From contig CM068547.1 in the NCBI GenBank assembly GCA_035048495.1, forward strand, positions 34,976,502 to 35,040,501: a stretch of 64,000 nucleotides of DNA, given 5' to 3'. The translations under genes were made by a program, and so were the position numbers. The DNA is from Euptelea pleiosperma. Lineage: Eukaryota > Streptophyta > Magnoliopsida > Ranunculales > Eupteleaceae. The notes under the pieces were generated by a model. That model was not told where the DNA came from and ran no database searches. It saw only the letters and a list, made by a program, of their open reading frames with translations. Shown piece after piece: positions 57,363-64,000 of the stretch (position 1 is its first letter; every line of letters starts with the position of its first letter).

Positions 57363-59274
57363 GCATATTGCCAATCCTTGGCAATTAGTGCGAAATAAAT
57401 GAGATTAAAAGGGCTCTGCACATGCTGCACACTTTCACATTAGCTCCAGGAAAACACCGTTCGTCAAATCATTGAATGGATGCAAAAATAGTTACATGCT
57501 AGCGAAGAGTTGGAGAGTTTTAGCAAGACTACAGACTGATAATCATGACCCAGAATAGTCAGACTCTGCGTGTGTGTGTGCTCAACATTCTCATCATCCG
57601 ACAGTAAAGATTTCCAGATCACCTCTAAGTTTTTATGCCTCGACCTCAAATCTCACATTTTTAGCACTCAGAATAGAATCACACAAGAAGGGTTTTCTTC
57701 TTTTCTCTCAATTTATATGTGAGGAGATGTGTTGATGAAAGTAAAGATCTCACATATGTATTATTTGAAGGAAGGACATCTTTAACAGAAGAAGATCTCA
57801 TGATTGGAATACCACTTCACTCGGGAACGTCAGATCAAACTCTATAGCTTCTCTTTCTCCAATCTCCACATTTTATGATCGTACTATCCTAGAATCAAGT
57901 AGGACTTTCCTGGGTTGTAATGAGGCTTAGGTCAGGTGTAGAGAGATAAAGGAATGCAGGATTTCAAAGATCTTGAGAGGATATTGTCCTTTTCTAGAAT
58001 TTTTCCTGCGGCGTAACACCATTATCTGGTTCTTTTTCCTTTTTTCGTATTTTTCTCTTTTTCTTGATATTTCTGAGACTGCTCAATTTCTTTTCAGCTC
58101 TTCTTCATACTTTCTTTCTATATTTTGTTTTTGGCTTGAACCACTTTCTTTTCCTTTTGATTCTTCTTCTTTACTTTTCTTTTTCACGGTACACCCACAT
58201 CAGTTATTTTTTTTTTTTTTTCATCTCAAAATAAGGGTAGCCAGTTATGTTTCGTAGCTGGACTAGATTTTAGGTTCATGGGTTTGCAAAGAAAAGGCTT
58301 TTATAGAAAGGTTCAAAGGGTTTCTAGTGAAGTATAATTCAGGTGAGTAAAAAGGCTGAATGGTTCAAAAAAAATGGCCTAAATCATTTTCTAGGGTTTG
58401 TACTATCATGTATACTGTCTTGACTGGATATAGAGAAGGTTCTGTCGTAGTAATCCAATGTTGATGTCGTTCCGAGTTTTATGATCGAAGCAAAAGATAA
58501 TGAGATCTCTCAACGAATATTGCGGGCATGAAGAATAGTGAGTCATCTTGTGACTCAGAATTGTTGTATAACACTCTGAATTGATTAAAGGCTCGAAAGC
58601 TCACTGGGTTAGGTCTCCACAATTATTCTCACAGGATCTCCAGAATTTCTAAACTTAAGGTGACTCTGATATTGATAGTGTACAATTGTGCCGAATATGA
58701 GTTTTTCTGAGTTTTCAAACCTGCTGTAGTCACGCTTGACTTGACTCAACGCTAACTTTAAACAAAAATTGACATCCTCAATACTGACTTAACGAAGGTT
58801 TTTAGCTAATCAAAGTCAGGGTATTTGACACATTTTTTTTTTAAATTCTAGAAAACTTTTGGAGAACATCGGAAATCACCCCAAAAATAAAAAGTTTTTT
58901 TTTTTTTTTTTTTTATCAAAATGAAGACATGAGTTTTGGTAAATACCCCACCCCCAACCAAAATACAGCACCGTCCTCGGTGCTCATGACCGGGACATAA
59001 AATGATGAAAAATCGGTGACGATGATGCAAAGGTTCAGGGAGGATGTTACCAAGTCGGCAGAAACTCGACAGTGTGTGGTACCTGATGATCGGAAGAATG
59101 AATGTACCTGCATTGCCAGAGATATAACAGTAATAACAAATGCATGAGACTCATGTACTCTAGGAATACCGGAATTGCCTTTCCGAAAGCGCTAAGTTTT
59201 ACGTCTTCAGCCAGACATGACGGGGGTGACTGGCACCCCCAACCAAGTTGGAGCACAGGAGACTGAGTGGATCA
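57350..59274 (-). other. 3' noncoding region of the minus-strand gypsy element
   Basis: Collinear with 4220-6154 on the other strand. It keeps the three TGGTTGGGGGT motifs (about 57352-57362, 58949-58960 and 59237-59248) and the variable A tract. No envelope-like frame. The plus ORF 57973-58257 is antisense and Phe/Ser-rich. Confidence 0.8.
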
Positions 59275-59688
59275 TCAGTCGACATAGACAAGATCAATGA
59301 GATCAATTTCAAAAGTCTGAATGAACGATACATCAAGTTCATGGAATTGCTTAAGACGCTGGCCATTTACCTGGAATGAGGAGTGATCCTTGGGATCCTC
59401 AATAGTGATTGCCCCAAAGGGTGTGACTGCGGTGACAGTATAAGGACCGGTCCACCTAGATTTCAGTTTGCCAGGGAAGAGATGGAGACGAGAATTATAA
59501 AGAAGGACCTTCTGTCCTGGATGGAACTCTTTCCTGAGGATGCTCTTGTCATGTATCCACTTCATTTTTGCTTTATAATTCTTGGACAAGTTGTAGGCAT
59601 CATTTCTGAGTTCTTCTAACTCATTCATTTGAAGTTTTCTCTCCTCCCCTGCAGAGTCGAGGTCGAAGTTGAGTTTCTTAATGGCCTA
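59275..59688 (-). pseudogene. Integrase C-terminal part, after an internal stop
   Basis: After the TAG at 59686-59688 the same frame continues with AIKKLNFDLDSAGEERKLQ and then the ORF 59628-59275. The latter includes GPYTVTAVTPFGAITIED, the small beta-barrel (GPY/F module) that ends gypsy integrases and binds DNA. The frame ends naturally at 59275 and the conserved noncoding region follows. Confidence 0.8.
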
Positions 59689-60162
59689 CAGGGCACGATG
59701 TTCGATCTCTACCGGAAGATGACAGGGTTTCCCAAAGACGAGACGATAGGGAGACATATTGAGTGGGGTCTTGTAGGCGGTTCTGTATGCCCATAAAGCA
59801 TCAGTGAGACGAGTAGACCAGTCTTTACGTGTGGTATTGACTGTCTTCTCCAAGATCTGCTTGATCTGACGATTAGAAACCTCCACTTGACCACTAGTCT
59901 GCGGATGATAAGCTAGGGCAACTTTGTGGGTTACCCCATACTTTTTCATTAATTTCTCGAATATCCTATTGCAGAAATGGGTGCCCCCATCACTAATGAT
60001 GGCCTTAGGGGCACCGAATCTGGCGAAGATGAACTCCTTTAGGAATTTGACCACCACTTTGTGGTCATTGGTCTTGGTGGGAATGGCTTCTATCCATTTG
60101 GATACATAGTCTACCGCAAGGAGAATGTACTCAAAATCATAGGAAACTGGAAAGGGGCCCAT
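59686..60162 (-). pseudogene. Integrase catalytic core (rve), intact DD35E
   Basis: 158 codons from MGPFP. The catalytic triad is present: Asp in [11 protein letters not shown] (residue 18), Asp in IISDGGTHF (58), Glu in [11 protein letters not shown] (94), with 35 residues between the last two as in retroviral-type integrases. The start is arbitrary, because the frame runs in from the zinc-binding part across one TAG (60199-60201). It ends at the TAG at 59686, where a tryptophan is usual in this family. Confidence 0.88.
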
Positions 60163-60198
60163 GAAGTCGATGCCCCAAATGTCAAATATTTCATCGAC

Positions 60199-60597
60199 CT
60201 AGATGGGAGTTAGGGGCATCATGTTCCTCTGGGAGATGCGGCCTAGATGCTGGCAATTAGGACAAGTTTTGCTATAGATATGGACATCTTTAAATAATGT
60301 GGGCCAGTAGAATCCGCATTGCAGAACTTTTTCTGCAGTTTTCTTAGTACTGAAATGACCACCACAAGGTTGGTCATGACACGAGGACAAGATACTGAGT
60401 TGGTCCGACTCAGGGACACAGAGATGAATGATCTGGTCAGGACAGTATTTATACAAATAAGGGTCATCCCAAGAGTAGTACTTAACTCTTGCTAGGAATT
60501 GGCTTTTGTCCTGTTTTGATCATTGTGAAGGCATTTCTTCGGTGACAAGGTAGTTGACAATGTCAGCATACCAAGGATTAACAGAGATGGCGAACAG
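60199..60597 (-). pseudogene. Integrase N-terminal zinc-binding region
   Basis: The frame from after the TAA at 60598-60600 has one more stop (TGA at 60520-60522). It then gives YKYCPDQIIHLCVPESDQ and the HHCC zinc finger, with GGHFSTKKTAEKVLQCGFYW and CPNCQHLG. It ends at the TAG at 60199. The zinc ligands are kept. Confidence 0.8.
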
Positions 60598-61566
60598 TTA
60601 TTCGTCTGGAAAGGTTTCAGGGATGGGCTGGGTGTCGAAGGATGACTCTAAAGTCAGTCTAGACAAGTGATCAGCCACTACATTCTCAGTTCCTTTCTTA
60701 TCCTTAATCTCGAGGTCGAATTCCTGCAGTAAGAGAATCCATCGAATTAATCGAGGTTTGGTTTCCTTTTTCGACATGAGATAACGAAGGGCTGCATGAT
60801 CAGTGTACACAACCACCTTAGTGGCTAAGAGGTACTGACGGAATTTATCAAGGGCGAAGACTACCGCCAGGAGTTCTTTCTCAGTGGTAGAGTAATTTAT
60901 TTGGGCAGAGTTAAGAGTTTTGCTCGCGTAGTAGATCACGTGTGACCTTTTGTCAACTCTCTGCCCTAGAACAGCGCCTAACGCGTAGTTAGAAGCATCG
61001 CACATTACCTCAAAAGGTAGAGTCCAGTCCGGGGGACGGATAATGGGTGCAGTAGTGAGCTCAGATTTGAGATGCTCGAATGCCTTGACACAGTCAGCAT
61101 TAAAGTCGAAAGGACTATCTTTAGCCAGGAGATGGGACAGAGGTCGAGCGATTTGAGAGAAGTCCTTGATGAATCTCCTATAGAATCCTCCGTGTCCCAA
61201 AAAGGACCGGATGTCACGCACGGACTTAGGAATGGGCAAGGTCGAGATGATATCGATTTTAGCTTTGTCGACCTCAATGCCCTGATGGGAAATGACATGT
61301 CCCAGAACAATGCCCTTCTTCACCATGAAGTGGCATTTCTCCCAATTGAGGACAAGTCGCTTGTCCTGACAGTGGTGAAGTACAAGCCCTAGATGGTTCA
61401 GACAGTCATCAAAGGATGACCCAAAAACTGAGAAGTCGTCCATAAAGACTTCGAGGAATTTTTCCACCATGTCAGAGAATATGCTCATCATACACCTTTG
61501 AAAGGTCGCGGTGCATTGCAGAGGCCAAAGGGCATGCGCTTGTAGGCAAAAGTGCCAAAGGGACAA
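60598..61566 (-). pseudogene. Reverse transcriptase (C-terminal half) and RNase H
   Basis: The first ~18 residues are out of frame. Real homology begins at [14 protein letters not shown]. The RT active site is FMDD at residues 41-44. RNase H catalytic residues: Asp in [12 protein letters not shown] (190), Glu in [15 protein letters not shown] (229-231), Asp in [12 protein letters not shown] (256). The frame ends at a TAA after the conserved VVADHLSRL. Only one RNase H domain is seen, more Athila-like than the Tat type with an added archaeal RNase H. Confidence 0.88.
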
Positions 61567-62688
61567 GTGAATGTTGTCTTCTCGTGATCCTCAGGGGCGA
61601 TTGGTATTTGATTATACCCTGAGTAACCATCGAGGAAGCAGTAATAGGAGTGACCTGCTAGTCTCTCCAACATTTGGTCTATGAAGGGTAAAGGAAAATG
61701 GTCCTTCCTAGTGTTGGTGTTGAGTCGTCGGTAATCGATGCAGACTCTCCACCCTTTCTTCAGGCGCTGGGTTACCATTTCCTTGTTCTCATTTTCCACA
61801 ACTGTGAATCCTGCCTTTTTAGGGACGACATGAATAGGACTCACCCATTTGCTATCGGAGATGGGGTAAATGATACCCGCATCTAACAGTTTAAGGACCT
61901 CGTCCCGGACTACATCCTTCAAGACGGGGTTCAACCTCCTCTGGTGTTCTCGAGAGGTTTTGGATTCATCCTCAAGATAGATGTGATGTTGGCACACCGA
62001 GGGGTCTATGCCACGAATATCATCTATAGTCCAACCTATCGTAGATTTGTGCTCGTTGAGCAGCTCGAGAAGTTTTTTACGTTCACTCTCAGACAAAGCG
62101 GAAGCAATAATGACAGGGTAGGTTTCCTTAGGACCAAGATAGGCATAGGAAAGATCTGTTGGAAGTGGCTTGAGCTCCAATATTGGAGCAGATGGAGTAG
62201 AAATAGGTGTCACAGAAGACACGGATTGAAGAGGTATGACTTCAGTAGGTAAAGGAAGGATGGGTTCTCTGGCCATGGTTATCAGAGGCTCGAACTCGAT
62301 GAGTGGAGCAGGGATCTCTATCAGTGGAGCAGTCTCCAAAAGATCATTGAGATCGGAAATAGCTGATTCTGTTGCAAAGTCAGCTCCAAAGTGTTCTAGA
62401 CACTGCTTAAGAATATCTTCGGTGGAGTCCGGGATTAGACTCTCAACGGCACACATTTCATCGGCCACATCGCGATCGGCATCCTGTTGCATTAGACGAA
62501 AGATATTGACCTCAGCTTTGAGGTTTCCGAAAGCAATGGACATGTTTCCATCCCGGCACCCGATGTGTGCATTCGCAGTGGCAAGGAATGGACGGCCTAA
62601 GATGACCGGAATGTGGTTATCCTGACATGGCTCGGTGTCTAGAATGATAAAGTCCACAGGATAATAAAAGTCAGCGACTTTTACTAGG
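61488..62688 (-). pseudogene. Protease end, linker and N-terminal half of reverse transcriptase
   Basis: The frame starts inside the neighbouring LTR. True homology begins at about 62688 with KVADFYYPVDFIILDTEPC and HIPVILGRPFLATANAHIG, the second half of the aspartic protease. The catalytic D-S/T-G half is beyond the window or lost. The linker (about residues 60-190) matches the end of the ORF at 2305-4158. RT motifs: [40 protein letters not shown] (catalytic Asp about 358), [14 protein letters not shown]. One missing base after CNAP, near 61510-61520, shifts the frame into the next block. Confidence 0.88.
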
Positions 62689-63698
62689 TGATATTCGCTC
62701 AAAAGTACTTATTTTAAGCAATGATCCTGTTAGCGTTATTGCATTCTCCCACGTTAAAATACTCTATTTATCTACTTTTCTACGTAAGAGTCTCTTCTAT
62801 TGCGTAGAACACACTTTTCTGGACGAAATGGTATATTTGCATGCATTAAACACATTTTCGGAAGTCTAGATATTAAGCCGTTCTGATAAAGTCTCATTAC
62901 GCGCTTCTTCTGTCGCAGGAAACCCCGATGGGACGATTTTTGAGACTTGTGGGCCCAAATCGATCATGAAAGCCCATTATCAAAGCTTAACAAGCCCACA
63001 TGCTATAACTAGAAGATATGGGCCAAATATGGGCTGAATAAGAGGACCAAAAAGTCGGCCCAAAGAACGAAGAGAGTAGGAGAGCCAATGACCAAGAGAC
63101 GGACCAAAGCGTTTAAAGCCACATGAGTCAGCAAAGAATGATGGTCGACTCTACTGGAGAAGCGTGAGGATGGTCACAGTGAAGAACAGGGTTCCAGACC
63201 CTCCGCCAGTGCTTTTTTCCATTTTTTTTTTGATACTTTTTCTCTCATCTCTCCTTATTCTCTCTCTCTCTTCATCTCTCGATCCTCGAATCTACTGACC
63301 TAACCCCAGAACTCCTGCCTATCAGCTCTATCTCATCTCCCTTAGCTTTCTGACCGTTGGATCTTCCATCGGACCGTTGGATCTTCAATCGGACCGTTGG
63401 ATCTCTCTAGATCCGTCGATCTACCAATCTGAGTCCCAATCAAGTCACCATCCATCCGATCGCCATCAGACTGTCTGTCACATCATTCTGTGAGATGATG
63501 GACATCATCAACCCATGAGGGCCAATAGCCGGGCCCATCTTCATCGACCCGCTGACCGACCAGTTAGTGGACCCCGCGAATTTCAAAAATAATTTTAATT
63601 AAATGGGGGGTCCACTAATTGGGGAGATTCCCCATAGAAAAGTAGGTTTTTACTTAAAAAAAAAAAATAAATAAAATATTTTTTATTTTCAAAAAATA

Positions 63699-63775
63699 CC
63701 CTATTTCCATTAATGGAAATAGGGAGCTTTATAAGAGGAGGGAGAAGGGTTCGTTCGAACCCTAATCCCCCTCCA
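63699..63775 (+). promoter_or_regulatory. LTR E core promoter: palindrome, TATA box, TTCGTTCGAA
   Basis: Perfect palindrome (CCCTATTTCCAT and its complement, 63699-63724), then CTTTATAAG at 63727-63735, then GGGTTCGTTCGAACCC near 63748-63763. Transcription should start about 25-30 bases after the TATA box. Confidence 0.6.
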
Positions 63776-63874
63776 TTCTTCTCTTCTCTTCCCCCAATCT
63801 CTTCTCCTATCAATCCCCCTCCTCCTTCTCCTCTTTTTTTTACTTTTACCATCGTCTTCTTCATCCTTTCCCTC

Positions 63875-63898
63875 GCCGGAGTTGCAGGCAACTCCGGC
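63875..63898 (+). repeat. GTTGCA hairpin in LTR E
   Basis: GCCGGAGTTGC, AGG, then CAACTCCGGC: stem with a minimal loop. Confidence 0.8.
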
Positions 63899-63919
63899 CG
63901 TCTGGTAAGTCATCTTCCT

Positions 63920-64000
63920 CCTCCTCTTCTTCTTCTTCTTCTTCTTTTTCTTCTTCTTCTTCTTCTTCTTCTTCTTCTTCTTCTTCTCTTCCTCCTCCTC
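63920..64000 (+). repeat. (TTC)n / (CTC)n microsatellite in LTR E
   Basis: Almost pure TTC triplets to the end of the window. Equivalent pyrimidine-rich tracts lie in every LTR copy next to the hairpins. Confidence 0.9.

Larger units (their letters stand above)
54625..62688 (-). mobile_element. Ty3/gypsy Athila/Tat-like retrotransposon, 3' part
   Basis: On the minus strand: end of protease (62688), RT, RNase H, integrase (to 59275), about 1.9 kb of noncoding DNA, polypurine tract (57350-57362), 3' LTR (57349-54625). The 5' LTR, gag and most of protease lie beyond another LTR inserted at 62689. The left flank is ATCAA (54620-54624). The matching right target duplication is outside the window. 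The closest relative in the window is the plus-strand element at 1663-8909, which lacks pol. Confidence 0.9.
62689..64000 (+). mobile_element. LTR copy E, nested insertion in pol, cut by window end
   Basis: Starts TGATATTCGCTC at 62689 in plus orientation, right after CTAGG (62684-62688, the probable target duplication), inside the protease reading frame. It covers U3, TATA box and the beginning of the transcribed part. The window ends within a (TTC)n tract. It shares with solo LTR C the variants CATTCTGTGAGATGATGG and AACCCATGAGGGCC. Whether it is a solo LTR or the 5' LTR of a whole element cannot be told. Confidence 0.88.

Noticed and set aside
57973..58257. Envelope-like ORF candidate in the 3' region of the gypsy element
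   Set aside because: It lies on the opposite strand to the element, is Phe/Ser-rich low-complexity, and is not kept as a frame in the plus element.
63748..63763. tRNA B-box-like GGTTCGTTCGAACCC in the LTRs
   Set aside because: No A box at the right distance and no cloverleaf. It is a palindrome downstream of a TATA box.

Overview
The window is plant nuclear DNA, from an angiosperm. Evidence: Ty3/gypsy elements of Athila/Tat type, a CACTA-type transposon terminus, plant telomere repeats (CCCTAAA), a pseudogene of the plant mitochondrial ATP synthase epsilon subunit, and intron-bearing coding remnants. The species cannot be named from sequence alone. Repeats and transposon remains dominate. 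No complete host gene was identified.

Layout. 1-8909: a composite LTR-retrotransposon locus. A minus-oriented copy contributes leader and U3 at 1-1662. A plus-oriented non-autonomous element follows, with leader, a 617-codon gag-derived ORF at 2305-4158, a long 3' noncoding region, a polypurine tract, and a 3' LTR at 6155-8909. 8910-21848: AT-rich intergenic DNA with decayed copia and gypsy pieces, a possible WD40 exon fragment, an ATP-synthase-epsilon pseudogene, several MITE-like inverted repeats and short tandem duplications. 21849-21874: a short interstitial telomere repeat that directly abuts the array. 21874-48018: a tandem array of ten units of about 2.1 kb plus a partial eleventh. Each full unit carries one CACTA-like terminus (GGTGTAGTG end) behind a roughly 600 bp field of AACGGTT/AACCGTT repeats. 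Two solo LTRs with perfect 5 bp target duplications interrupt it (33031-35851 and 41431-43876). 48019-48775: a block of organelle-like composition, possibly mitochondrial. 48780-54600: a second inverted-motif cluster, AT-rich DNA, a partial unrecognised minus-strand gene with GT-AG bounded exons (51474-53407), a 123 bp duplication and a SINE-like block. 54625-62688: a minus-strand Ty3/gypsy element (3' LTR, 3' noncoding region, decayed pol with RT, RNase H and integrase). Another LTR in the opposite orientation interrupts its protease at 62689 and runs off the window.

The six LTR copies belong to one family with two visible subfamilies. The U3 carries a palindrome and a TATA box. The transcribed part carries recurring CCGGAGTTGCA...TGCAACTCCGG hairpins. 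The same AGTTGCA core forms a hairpin in every intact 2.1 kb unit. The two internal regions share their 3' noncoding sequence. The plus element therefore looks like a deletion derivative that may have been mobilised in trans by pol-bearing relatives. The strongest candidates for something undescribed are the 617-codon fusion ORF with its vestigial protease and amplified C-terminal repeats, the CACTA-end macrosatellite with dimeric higher-order structure, and the LTR hairpins.
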